Positions 54,073-62,584 of a stretch of 64,000 nt of DNA are shown in pieces (positions within the stretch are counted from its first letter, which is position 1; each line of letters starts with the position of its first letter). The DNA comes from Leptospira meyeri (lineage in GTDB: Bacteria > Spirochaetota > Leptospiria > Leptospirales > Leptospiraceae). The position numbers and the translations under genes were made by a program. The stretch covers positions 2,946,001 to 3,010,000 of the forward strand of contig NZ_SORO01000001.1 of the NCBI RefSeq assembly GCF_004368965.1. The letters run 5' to 3'. Under the pieces are notes generated by a model. The model did no database searches, was not told the DNA's origin, and saw nothing but the letters and a program-made list of their open reading frames with translations.

Positions 54073-55653
54073 TTGACCAAAACGCCCTATCTGCCGATTT
54101 TGACTATAACTATGCTCACGTTTTTATCTATATCGTTTTTGGTTCTTTACGGCTTTGATATTTTGGTTCTGTTCTATTTCGGGTTACACACCTACCTCAT
54201 GGTGTTTTTGTATAGTAGATACAAACAAAACTGCGCGGAGGATGAAAGCAAAGTCCTTTCCCTAAAGGATAAAAATCTCCCTACCGTAACCGTTCAACTT
54301 CCTATTTTTAACGAGTTTTATGTGGTGGATCGATTGATCGAATCCGCATGTAACCTTGTATATCCTGCAAAAAAACTCCAAATTCAGGTCCTTGATGATT
54401 CCACTGATGAAACCATTGAAAAGGTTGCAACTCTTGTGGCTCAGTACAAGAAAAAAGGAATTTGGATCGAACACGTTCATAGAACCAATCGTAAGGGCCA
54501 CAAAGCCGGTGCTTTGGATGAAGGGATGGCCAAAGCAAAAGGAGATTATATTGCGATCTTTGATGCTGACTTTACACCAGATTCCGATTTTCTCCTCCGC
54601 ACTATGGGTTATTTTGAAGACGAATCCATAGGAATGGTCCAAACACGTTGGGGCCATATCAACGAAACATACAATATCTTAACTAAAGCACAAAGTTTTG
54701 GAATCGACGGTCATTTTATGATCGAACAGGTCGCAAGAAACGGGGCAAGCCTTTGGATGAACTTCAATGGAACTGCTGGGATCTGGAGACGGTCTTGTAT
54801 TGAAGACGCTGGTGGATGGGAACATGATACCCTCACAGAAGACTTCGATCTTTCTTACCGAGCGGAACTCAAAGGTTGGAAATTCCGTTATATCAAAGAC
54901 GTAGTTTGTAAGGCAGAAATTCCGGCGACCATGAATGCTTATAAAGCACAACAGTTCCGCTGGTGCAAAGGTTCTATTCAAACAGCAGTCAAACTCATTC
55001 CTCGCATTTGGAAGTCCAAAGAATCTTGGAAAATCAAGGGTGAGGCGATCACTCACTTAATCAATTATTCTGTTCACCCACTGATGATCATCAATATCCT
55101 TCTGACTGCTCCTCTCCTCCTTATGGAATATTGGGCGGGATTTAAGATGGATGACCTCCCGATGGAAATTCTTTTTGGATCCGCAGCCGTCCTGTCCATA
55201 GGATCGATGGGACCTGTGATCTTTTATGCATATTCCCAAAGAGAAATCCACAAAGATTGGAAATCAAAACTGATTTACCTACCTATCCTTGTGATGATCG
55301 GAACAGGGATTGCAGTGATGAACACTTACGCTTGGGTGGAGGCCGTTTTTGGTGTCCAATCCGGCTTTAAACGCACTCCAAAACTCAGAATCGAGAAAGA
55401 AGGGGATAGTTTGCAGGACAAAATCAAATATGTCGTCCCTGTCGATTACCGTGCTTTCCTTGAATTCTTTATGGGTGCTTATTGTGTATTTTGCATTTAT
55501 TTATCCTTTGTGGTCGGAAAACCTTACATGATTGGTTTCATGGTTCTCTATTCCATCGGATTTTTCTATGTCTCTTACCTTTCTGTGGCAGAGTCGTTCT
55601 GGAAATTCAAACCGGCGACCAAAGCAGAAAAGGAACTTCGTGCCATCACTTAG
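54073..55653 (+). CDS. BcsA/CESA-like processive glycosyltransferase (family 2)
   Basis: 526 residues. N-terminal membrane segment(s), then the GT-A domain with DD108-109 in VLDDSTDE, D164-A-D166 in FDADFTP, TEDFDLS near 256 and the QQFRW processive motif near 297, followed by four or so C-terminal membrane helices. This set defines beta-glycan synthases. No PilZ domain, so c-di-GMP activation of the usual kind is absent. The listed start is TTG at 54073; an ATG at 54069 in another frame encodes a plausible N-terminus that would need one base deleted (see findings). Confidence 0.86.
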   Translation: MTKTPYLPILTITMLTFLSISFLVLYGFDILVLFYFGLHTYLMVFLYSRYKQNCAEDESKVLSLKDKNLPTVTVQLPIFNEFYVVDRLIESACNLVYPAKKLQIQVLDDSTDETIEKVATLVAQYKKKGIWIEHVHRTNRKGHKAGALDEGMAKAKGDYIAIFDADFTPDSDFLLRTMGYFEDESIGMVQTRWGHINETYNILTKAQSFGIDGHFMIEQVARNGASLWMNFNGTAGIWRRSCIEDAGGWEHDTLTEDFDLSYRAELKGWKFRYIKDVVCKAEIPATMNAYKAQQFRWCKGSIQTAVKLIPRIWKSKESWKIKGEAITHLINYSVHPLMIINILLTAPLLLMEYWAGFKMDDLPMEILFGSAAVLSIGSMGPVIFYAYSQREIHKDWKSKLIYLPILVMIGTGIAVMNTYAWVEAVFGVQSGFKRTPKLRIEKEGDSLQDKIKYVVPVDYRAFLEFFMGAYCVFCIYLSFVVGKPYMIGFMVLYSIGFFYVSYLSVAESFWKFKPATKAEKELRAIT

Positions 55654-55730
55654 GAAGAGCGGTGGTACTTACTTGACGAAACCTTTCCTTCCAAAAAGCT
55701 GTAAATTCAACCTAGGTTCAGGGGTCATCC

Positions 55731-56009
55731 ATGAGTGAAAAAGTCTACTGCGCGAACTGTTTGCATTGTGTTGTCGTTCGCCAATACGAATCGGAGCAAG
55801 ATAAATACATTCTTCGAGTCAAATGTAACAAGAAGAAATGGTCAAAACGTTCCGGTGAAGAAAAACTTTATAAATACTTTACTGTAGCTCGTCGTATGCA
55901 AACAAACTGCGAGTATTATGAAGAAATGGGAGAGATTCTACCTTATATCAAAAATTTGAAAAAAGAACTCCCAATCAAAGACGAAATCTACATGGTGAAA
56001 GCCGTCTAA
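55731..56009 (+). CDS. Small Cys-rich spirochaete-type protein
   Basis: 92 residues, no signal peptide. An N-terminal Cys set (YCANCLHC, then VKCNKKKW) and a distal Cys (TNCEYYEEMG) could hold a zinc or a small Fe-S site. The middle is basic (KKKWSKRSGEEKLYKYFTVARR). A GGGGTC sequence precedes the ATG. It lies 12 bases before the RnfC-like gene, so the two are surely one operon. Unknown function, perhaps an assembly factor for the redox protein downstream. Confidence 0.72.
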   Translation: MSEKVYCANCLHCVVVRQYESEQDKYILRVKCNKKKWSKRSGEEKLYKYFTVARRMQTNCEYYEEMGEILPYIKNLKKELPIKDEIYMVKAV

Positions 56010-56021
56010 ATCATTACCGGC

Positions 56022-57179
56022 GTGTTGTTCCCCAGGTTACCTCGCGCCTTCGCTCGCAAATTTCATAAAACTGAAAACAAAAAAGAACGGACGATTCAGG
56101 GTCAATTCCTGATCCCCGTTCCTGCGGGCAGCGTTATCTCTGATTCCTATCCCGCTCGAGTCACTCACGGTCAAGTTATGCTTGCACATAACGGGAAGAA
56201 GGTGCTTGCACCTGTCAATGGGGTCGCTAGTCTCACACCAGACCAAAAACACTTCCAAATCAAACAAGATGGTTCTTGGTCTACTACTTCACCTTATCAT
56301 TTTCGCCAATATGATTTTCCATCTCTATTGGAATCTTTTGATCTGGGTGCCTTGTATTCGTTGGATTTGATTGAAACTCCACTAAAAGATTACTTTCAAA
56401 AGTTTAACAAGAATTCTGCGTTTAAAATTATCTTATCTCCGTTTTGCAGATACCAACATCTAAACTTTGAAGAAATGATCCTTCGTGACATGAAGGAAGC
56501 TTATCTTGCCTTCAATGAACTGCTCAAACAAATCTTTCCGAAAGCAGAAGTCTCAAATTTTTTCGAACAATCTTCTTTGGATTTTGAACATCCTAATGGG
56601 ATCCCGGAGTTTTTTCTTCACAAACAGTTTCATGAGCCTGTAGATAAAACCAGAAAGTCTTTATTTAATCATGAAATTCTATTTTTAGGTGCTGAAACGA
56701 TATTCCATATCTTGCGAATGTTATACTATAACGAACCTTTTACGAAAAGACATTTGGCTGTTTTTTTGGTAGATCGTAAAGGAAGAATGGATTTAGAACC
56801 TCGGCAATTTTTTTTAACGAATGGTCAATCGTTGGCATTCATTCCGGCAAACTTAGACAAACGATATAAAATTGCTTCGTTCCAAACAGTATATGAAGAA
56901 GTAAAACCAATGGATGTTTTATCCTTAGGTTACTTTAATATTTATGAACAATATTCTATCACTCTTTACGAAAAACTCCCCGCATCCAGAAAAGAATTTA
57001 GTTGTATTGATTGTATGGAATGTAACAACTACTGTCCGACCCATGCAAACCCTGTGCAACTCATCAAAGGGAGAGTAGAAGAATTCGAAAAAAGTCAGTG
57101 CATATCTTGCGGGATTTGTACTGTTTACTGCCCATCTGGAATTGATATTCGGAAACGAATTGAAGGAGTTCTGGTTTAA
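56022..57179 (+). CDS. RnfC-like 4Fe-4S protein
   Basis: 385 residues, soluble. The first third (IPVPAGSVISDSYPARVTHGQVMLAHNGKKVLAPVNGVASL) is the barrel-sandwich fold of RnfC. The C-terminus holds two cysteine sets, CIDCMECNNYCPTHANPV and CISCGICTVYCPSGID, for two [4Fe-4S] clusters. There is no clear FMN/NADH-binding core of full RnfC, so this is a shortened relative. Starts at GTG 56022 or the TTG next to it. It is followed by a polytopic protein, as RnfC is by RnfD, and preceded by a Cys protein; ion-pumping electron transfer is inferred, not shown. Confidence 0.75.
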   Translation: MLFPRLPRAFARKFHKTENKKERTIQGQFLIPVPAGSVISDSYPARVTHGQVMLAHNGKKVLAPVNGVASLTPDQKHFQIKQDGSWSTTSPYHFRQYDFPSLLESFDLGALYSLDLIETPLKDYFQKFNKNSAFKIILSPFCRYQHLNFEEMILRDMKEAYLAFNELLKQIFPKAEVSNFFEQSSLDFEHPNGIPEFFLHKQFHEPVDKTRKSLFNHEILFLGAETIFHILRMLYYNEPFTKRHLAVFLVDRKGRMDLEPRQFFLTNGQSLAFIPANLDKRYKIASFQTVYEEVKPMDVLSLGYFNIYEQYSITLYEKLPASRKEFSCIDCMECNNYCPTHANPVQLIKGRVEEFEKSQCISCGICTVYCPSGIDIRKRIEGVLV

Positions 57180-57192
57180 CGACCGTTACTAT

Positions 57193-58083
57193 ATGTTGAA
57201 AAACCTTTATATTCTATCTGAAAATAGTTGGGGAGTTAAGTCTTCAGAAGTATTTGCAGATTTCTTCTACTTTTTAACCTTAATCGGATTTCTTGGATAT
57301 TCGTTGGCGCATGTTATACCAATTCCAATTTTACCTATTACAATTGTATCAATTCTGACTTTGATCTATTTTGGATTTTGTATACGAGCGAACCAATCGC
57401 CATATTGGTTGGGATTGTTATCTCAGTTGCTTATTGTTTTTTTGATTTTACCCACAACTTGGTTACATCCTATTCTATTGCCGGTTGCTTTTCTTTTTGC
57501 AATAGTGGTTCATTATTTTTTTATCCAACAATATTCATTCAGAGTTCCTCTCTTTAGTTTGGTTTTTCTTTTTGTTTTGATTTGGGATACAGTATTTTCT
57601 TTATTAGGATATTCCTTTCGTACATCTATAGAGTTGATTCCATGGACAGGTATCTCTTTGGAGAATTCTCTTTTACCTTTTGCAAGGCCTTGGTTTTCGA
57701 ATGTTCCGATTCGACAAACTGATTTTTTATCTTTTGCCGATAGTCTTGGGATTTATGTTTTGGTGGGGATTGCTTGGGTTTCTTTTCGTAGAACCATTTT
57801 ACTTGGTTTCTTTTTGGGATGGCTTCTTTTATTTTCGATTTGGGGGATTGGTTCCGGCCAGTTGGGGTTGAACTGGATTCTTTCTTATTCGGCACTTGCC
57901 TTCTTTTTGCATGTCTGCCCTGGACGGAATTTTTACGGATCCTATTATGTTTCTTTGCTAGGTTTTGTCATTTTACTTCCCATTGCGTTTTTTGTAGGTA
58001 AAATGGGTTTGAGTGCGGCTTCAGCATTGGTAGTTTTTTTTCTTTTAGAAGGTCTCTTGGTTAGGGTTTTTCTTGGAAAATAA
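57193..58083 (+). CDS. Polytopic membrane protein, possible RnfD-like partner
   Basis: 296 residues from the ATG at 57193; an upstream TTG lies inside the previous gene. Eight to nine hydrophobic helices with short loops, among them LPTTWLHPILLPVAFLFAIVV and a long RVPLFSLVFLFVLIWD helix. The P-x-x-W-x-x-P-x-L helix recalls the RnfD/NqrB region, but the flavinylation Thr of RnfD is not visible. Its place 13 bases after the RnfC-like gene is the main argument. It is otherwise an unassigned membrane protein. Confidence 0.6.
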   Translation: MLKNLYILSENSWGVKSSEVFADFFYFLTLIGFLGYSLAHVIPIPILPITIVSILTLIYFGFCIRANQSPYWLGLLSQLLIVFLILPTTWLHPILLPVAFLFAIVVHYFFIQQYSFRVPLFSLVFLFVLIWDTVFSLLGYSFRTSIELIPWTGISLENSLLPFARPWFSNVPIRQTDFLSFADSLGIYVLVGIAWVSFRRTILLGFFLGWLLLFSIWGIGSGQLGLNWILSYSALAFFLHVCPGRNFYGSYYVSLLGFVILLPIAFFVGKMGLSAASALVVFFLLEGLLVRVFLGK

Positions 58084-58118
58084 GTCGATCTTGAAAAGGT
58101 GGGAGTAAGTTATACCAT

Positions 58119-58580
58119 ATGAATCAACTTCTGGAGATTCTGGACCCTAAAAATATCATTTTCGATTTCAAAGCAACCACGAAAGAGGATGCCATTCGAA
58201 AGATGATCTCTCATATGGTCGCCACACAATCGTTAGATCCTACTTATGAAGAGGAAACGGTTTCTTCTTTAATGAACCGAGAAAAATCAATGTCTACAGG
58301 GATTGGGAGTGGTGTTGCCATTCCACATTGTTCTGTGCACTATGTAAATGAATTGAAATGTGCTATGGCGATTGCTCCGCAAGGAATTGATTTTGATGCC
58401 CTTGATCATGGTTTAGTGCAAATTTTCATCATGCTCATTGTTCCAAAAAATAAATTTCAGGATCACATCAAAACATTAGCACTGATTGCCAAAACCCTCA
58501 ATATTCCTGAAGAAAGAGAAAAACTCATCAAAGCCAAAAATTTCGAAGAAATCCAAAAGGCATTCCTTTCGAAAAGTTAA
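58119..58580 (+). CDS. PtsN-like EIIA protein
   Basis: 153 residues. EIIA of the fructose/nitrogen type: LLEILDPKNIIFDF, NREKSMSTGIGSGVAIPHCSV with the phosphorylation His in PHC, and VQIFIMLIVPKNKFQDHIKTLALIAKTL. It would take phosphate from HPr/NPr and act as a regulator, as no sugar permease EIIB/C is present here. Stops five bases before the Dpp-type permease gene, so it may regulate or be expressed with that transporter. Confidence 0.88.
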   Translation: MNQLLEILDPKNIIFDFKATTKEDAIRKMISHMVATQSLDPTYEEETVSSLMNREKSMSTGIGSGVAIPHCSVHYVNELKCAMAIAPQGIDFDALDHGLVQIFIMLIVPKNKFQDHIKTLALIAKTLNIPEEREKLIKAKNFEEIQKAFLSKS

Positions 58581-58584
58581 TCCA

Positions 58585-59469
58585 GTGAAGTCGGAAGTAT
58601 TCCGTTTTCTGTATTTTTTGCTACTGTTATCTTGTATCAGTAGTTTTGTGTCCGAGTTTCATACGAAAGATAAATCTTTTCTTTATGCTGATGCTGGGAT
58701 TGCTGAAATCCAAAATCAGGAAACAAACTTTCTATCTTCCTATTTAAAATTTTGGAAATCATTAGTATTGGAATCAGGTGGGAAAACAGATAATGGTGAA
58801 GCGGTATATTCTCATATCCTAACTCGTTTCCTTCCCACCTTTCACCTAGCACTCTTTAGTATTCTCGTTGGTTCTGTTTTTGCTTTTGGTCTTTCTCTTG
58901 GGGCAACTTATTTTCGGTCGAAAGTTTTGTATGATATTGTTTCCTTTAGCTCCAATTTGATTTTATCTACTCCAATCTTTATTGTAGCAATACTGCTTTT
59001 GATTTTGTTTTTTTATAGATTAGAGTGGTTCCCCCCTGGTGGTTATGAATTAGGAAATACTTATTATGTTGTTTTACCCGGGATTACTTTGGGTTCCAGA
59101 GTATATGCTCGTATGTCTTTGTATTTACTACCTGAAATTAAAAAAGAAGCTAATTCTAAGTATGTTCAATTATTGAAAACAAGGTCTTATCCTTGGAGCC
59201 ATATTGTTGGAAAAGAAGTATTTTTAAAGGTGCTTCCGATAGCCCTTATTCTTTTGGTATTAGATTTTGGATCCTTGTTATCCGGTGCTATGGTTGTAGA
59301 AGAAATCTTTTTCTTTCCAGGAATAGGAAAGTCATTATATTATTCTATTAAATCTATGGACACCCAATTACTTGCAACATTGCTAATGTATTCTGGTGTA
59401 TTATTTTATATTTTGAATCGCATAGGATTTTATCTCCAAAGATTTTTTTCGGGAGGAGTATCATTTTGA
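58585..59469 (+). CDS. Oligopeptide-type ABC permease (DppB-like)
   Basis: 294 residues from the GTG at 58585, four bases after the ptsN-type stop; the longer frame inside that gene is rejected. About six membrane helices, with the BPD permease loop SHIVGKEVFLKVLPIALILL, and the EAxxxG-like contact region GSRVYARMSLYLLPEIKKEA. EIFFFPGIGKSLYYSIKSMD is the DppB end signature. It pairs with the next gene; the ATPase and binding-protein genes are not in this window. Its stop overlaps the next start (TTGA). Confidence 0.86.
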   Translation: MKSEVFRFLYFLLLLSCISSFVSEFHTKDKSFLYADAGIAEIQNQETNFLSSYLKFWKSLVLESGGKTDNGEAVYSHILTRFLPTFHLALFSILVGSVFAFGLSLGATYFRSKVLYDIVSFSSNLILSTPIFIVAILLLILFFYRLEWFPPGGYELGNTYYVVLPGITLGSRVYARMSLYLLPEIKKEANSKYVQLLKTRSYPWSHIVGKEVFLKVLPIALILLVLDFGSLLSGAMVVEEIFFFPGIGKSLYYSIKSMDTQLLATLLMYSGVLFYILNRIGFYLQRFFSGGVSF

Positions 59470-60242
59470 TTCAAATACATACCTTTGTGCGGTTTTTATT
59501 TTTTGGATTAGTTTTTGTAGGCGTTTTGTTTTTTCCTAAACCCACAAATGTAGATTTGACCAATAATAACTTACCTATTTTTTCTCCTGGGTTTTTTGCT
59601 GGTACCGATCGTTTGGGGCGAGATAATTTTGCTTTATTTTGTTATGGTTCTTTTTCAACCATAGTTCTCGTGATTCCGGCTCGTATTTTTACGATTTTTG
59701 TTTCATTTTTTCTTTCGACCTTTACACTCTTTTTTCCTAAAAAATCAGACTTCATACTTTCTGGAATCGTCTCAGTTTCGCTGGCAATCCCGTCTTTGTT
59801 GTCAGCTCTCATCGTTATGAGTTTGTTGCCGGATAGTCCATTCGCTATTTTTATTGCGATTTTAGTTTCCGATTGGGCCTTGTCTTATGAAACACTGACT
59901 GCCAAAATTCGCGAGATCAAAGAAAGTCCCTATCTTTCCGCTTCCCTCTGTATGGGAGCCAAATCATATCATTTAGTTGTTTTTCATTATTTGCCTGAGC
60001 TCCGAGATATTTTTAAGTTTTTATTTTTTTCTGGATTGCCGGCTGTAGTCATGACAACGGCACTATTTTCCTATCTGGGGATCCAAACTGCACTTGGTGA
60101 TACCGGTCCTGGCCTTGGAGAACAGATCTCATTTTCCAAAGATTATTTTGATCAGTCTCCTGTTTCCGTTTTGCTTCCGATCGTTGCCATTTTAACTTTG
60201 GTGTATTCTTTGGGATCTAACCTAAAAAAGAATGAAACATAG
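59466..60242 (+). CDS. Oligopeptide-type ABC permease (DppC-like)
   Basis: 258 residues, TTG start overlapping the DppB-like stop by four bases. It shows the DppC hallmark GTDRLGRDNFALFCYG in the N-terminal periplasmic part, then six helices with a cytoplasmic LCMGAKSYHLVVFHYLPELRD loop that meets the ATPase. FSYLGIQTALGDTGPGLGEQI is typical of the C-terminal half. Substrates of this family are peptides, nickel or sugars; none can be assigned. The last bases overlap the PEGA gene by 11. Confidence 0.86.
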   Translation: MIQIHTFVRFLFFGLVFVGVLFFPKPTNVDLTNNNLPIFSPGFFAGTDRLGRDNFALFCYGSFSTIVLVIPARIFTIFVSFFLSTFTLFFPKKSDFILSGIVSVSLAIPSLLSALIVMSLLPDSPFAIFIAILVSDWALSYETLTAKIREIKESPYLSASLCMGAKSYHLVVFHYLPELRDIFKFLFFSGLPAVVMTTALFSYLGIQTALGDTGPGLGEQISFSKDYFDQSPVSVLLPIVAILTLVYSLGSNLKKNET

Positions 60243-61875
60243 AATTTCAGCATTACTCATCATCCTTTGCCTTGTATCCAATACTTTGCCATTGTTTTCT
60301 ATTGATGATTATTACAATTTTCCGAAACAAAGTTATAAGGGAAGTGTGACTTATGAGACTTCTCGAAATTTGTGTTTATTTTCTTTTTTAGCAGTTACAC
60401 CAGATCCAACGAAAGAATATTTGAATAAGGGAATTCCTTCGGTATTACTCTCTGAGTTGAGAAATTTAGAATATACTTATGTAGAGTATCCAAAACCAAA
60501 TATAGTTTACCATTCTTTTGGTGAATCACCCGAAAAAACATTACAAGAAAAAATTGATGCAGAATCTTTAAACGTAAAACGGAAAAAGAAAGAAATCAAC
60601 GATGAAAAAGATTTAGAAGATCTTAGGTCTGGTAAAAAACAACTGGCTCCGGAAAAAGACCCACGTTATATTAAAATAACAATCAAACAATTATTTGATA
60701 AGAAAGCACCAACACCGGATGAATCATTTGGTCTTGCTTCAAAATTAAATTGTGACTATATTATCACTGGTTCTTTTGAAGTTCGCGATAATGAACTTTT
60801 TACTAAGGTGTATCTTTTTGATGACTTTGAAGGGAAAATTATTCCGTTTGAGCACAAAACATCCGTAATTCGTGCGTATCAGGAGATGGGGCCCTTGGGT
60901 GAATCCATTCGTGAAAAATTACAAGGGAAGGATACAACTACCGTTGCAGTTTCTGCTGAGGGAGAAGAGGGCGCTCTTGTTTATTTAGATGGAATTTATT
61001 TGGGTAAAACTCCGTTAAGTGGCAAAAAGTTTCCTGTCGGGAAAAGGTCATTATTTATCTTTAAAGAAGGGTTTCATCCGCACAAACAAGAAATTCAATT
61101 GGAAAAAGGGAAACCTTTTCAAATAGATACCAAACTTTCTCTCAAACTTAGTAATTCGTTTATATCTGTGCATTCGAATGTGGAAGCAGATGTTTATTTG
61201 GGAATTCAATATTTGGGAAAAACACCGTTAGAGCGTATCGCTATCCCTTCTGGTATGAATCGATTGAGGTTGTCCAAAGAAGGTTATATCGATTACTTTC
61301 GTGGTATTGATGCACAAGACAACGAGGAAGTTGTTGTTGATGTCGTGATGAGAGAAGGTAAAACGGAAGTTTATTATAAAAATAAACAAAATGTTTTTTT
61401 GGATCATACTTATAAAGATTTTGCCACTTATTCTTTGTATGGTTCCCTTTTATTTTATGCGAGTTATGTATATCTAAATTATGCTTCTAGGCAGGCATAT
61501 TCTGCAGCAAGATCTGATGTCACTCTTGTTAATGCAAATGCTATTTCTTCATTTTATCGAAATAATCCAGATGAATTCTTCTTTTGGTATGGGGTGCAAA
61601 ACCATATAATTGATGATGCTGAATCAAAAGCTAGAAGTTTGAAACGTGTTGCGGGAACTTTGCCAATGGAAAACCGCAAAGATCGGCAATTGGTCGCAGG
61701 TCCAATGGTGATTTTGATGGGACTTATGTTGGTATCGGCGGCCACTTTTTATGTTTTGGGTCTCGATGAAGAAACTATAGAATTCGGTTATTTACCATTA
61801 AACCCTGGGTCAGCCAGTTACGGACAGACTTCGCGAGAAGGATACGGGTATATGCAGTTTAACGTTCGCTATTAA
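60232..61875 (+). CDS. PEGA-domain envelope protein
   Basis: 547 residues. A signal peptide (ISALLIILCLVSNTLPLFS) precedes a periplasmic domain (~20-230) that resembles a CsgG/lipoprotein-assembly fold (LASKLNCDYIITGSFEVRD). Two PEGA domains follow (~243-300 and ~312-372; ALVYLDGIYLGKTPLSGK, ADVYLGIQYLGKTPLERI), then a membrane helix and a C-terminal hairpin (VAGPMVILMGLMLVSAATFYVLG), ending YMQFNVRY. PEGA domains bind cell-wall or surface polymers. The gene overlaps the permease gene by 11 bases. Its last codons are repeated at 63673 (see repeats). Confidence 0.82.
   Translation: MKHRISALLIILCLVSNTLPLFSIDDYYNFPKQSYKGSVTYETSRNLCLFSFLAVTPDPTKEYLNKGIPSVLLSELRNLEYTYVEYPKPNIVYHSFGESPEKTLQEKIDAESLNVKRKKKEINDEKDLEDLRSGKKQLAPEKDPRYIKITIKQLFDKKAPTPDESFGLASKLNCDYIITGSFEVRDNELFTKVYLFDDFEGKIIPFEHKTSVIRAYQEMGPLGESIREKLQGKDTTTVAVSAEGEEGALVYLDGIYLGKTPLSGKKFPVGKRSLFIFKEGFHPHKQEIQLEKGKPFQIDTKLSLKLSNSFISVHSNVEADVYLGIQYLGKTPLERIAIPSGMNRLRLSKEGYIDYFRGIDAQDNEEVVVDVVMREGKTEVYYKNKQNVFLDHTYKDFATYSLYGSLLFYASYVYLNYASRQAYSAARSDVTLVNANAISSFYRNNPDEFFFWYGVQNHIIDDAESKARSLKRVAGTLPMENRKDRQLVAGPMVILMGLMLVSAATFYVLGLDEETIEFGYLPLNPGSASYGQTSREGYGYMQFNVRY
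61849..61868 (+). repeat. 20-base repeat, copy 1 (3' end of the PEGA gene)
   Basis: TATATGCAGTTTAACGTTCG, encoding YMQFNVR in the PEGA protein, is repeated exactly at 63673-63692, and similarity continues a few bases further. Confidence 0.8.
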
Positions 61876-61974
61876 GAGTAATAAACCAAGGGTTCTCTTG
61901 CTTTTTTATTCTTTCGCTAAACTGATATTTGGCGTTAGTTTATGTTTTTGTATTATGATTCGTTTTGACGGGGT

Positions 61975-62454
61975 TTGCATCGATTGAAAGACGATTTTGA
62001 TTTTCAAGTATTATTACCTGATGAAAATGACACAATTCAGATGATTGCCAATTGGTATTTAGATGAATGGCAAATTCCAATAGAAAAGACGATTTTAAAA
62101 TTGGAATCGATTACACTTGATGATTCTCAGTTTCAAGTCATAGCAACTCATGGTGGTCGGCCGGTTGCAACTGGTGGGGTCTATCATCGAGTTGGGTTAT
62201 TAGAGAAAGAGCCAAGGTTTGCTATTCACCAACACTGGCTTGGGTTAGTTTACACGATTCCTGAATGGCGCCACAAAGGTATTGGTGCAGAACTTTGCCG
62301 TCAGATTGAAGTGATGGCTAAGAATCGAGGTATCAATGAAATTTATTTATTTTCGGATACTGCTGTATCATTATATAACCGACTTGGTTGGATAGAAGTA
62401 GAGGTCGTTGTGTTTGGTCACAGAACCGTGACTGTGATGAAAAAAGAAATTTGA
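61975..62454 (+). CDS. GNAT-family acetyltransferase
   Basis: 159 residues, TTG start at 61975 with GACGGGG just before; no ATG fits. GNAT fold: VIATHGGRPVATGGVYHR (beta strands), WLGLVYTIPEWRHKGIGAELCRQIEVMAKNRG, with the R-x-x-G-I-G pyrophosphate loop for acetyl-CoA, and LFSDTAVSLYNRLGWIEV. The substrate is unknown. It lies between the PEGA gene and the ankyrin lipoprotein, and a repeat copy follows. Confidence 0.86.
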   Translation: MHRLKDDFDFQVLLPDENDTIQMIANWYLDEWQIPIEKTILKLESITLDDSQFQVIATHGGRPVATGGVYHRVGLLEKEPRFAIHQHWLGLVYTIPEWRHKGIGAELCRQIEVMAKNRGINEIYLFSDTAVSLYNRLGWIEVEVVVFGHRTVTVMKKEI

Positions 62455-62510
62455 TCTTGTAGTTGTTCATTTGCGAGGTGTGCTTTATGAAGAATATAGT
62501 CTCCGCGCTT

Positions 62511-62551
62511 TGATTAGGGTGGGGAACTAGACCCGCCACCCAATGACTTCC
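62511..62551 (+). repeat. GC-rich intergenic repeat, copy C
   Basis: Shortened copy that lacks the first CCCC block but keeps GGGTGGGG and CCCGCCACCCAAT with the GACTTCC tail of copy A. Located after the GNAT gene. Confidence 0.7.
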
Positions 62552-62584
62552 TTTTAAACAAGGCCTCATTCTTGAACTTAATTT

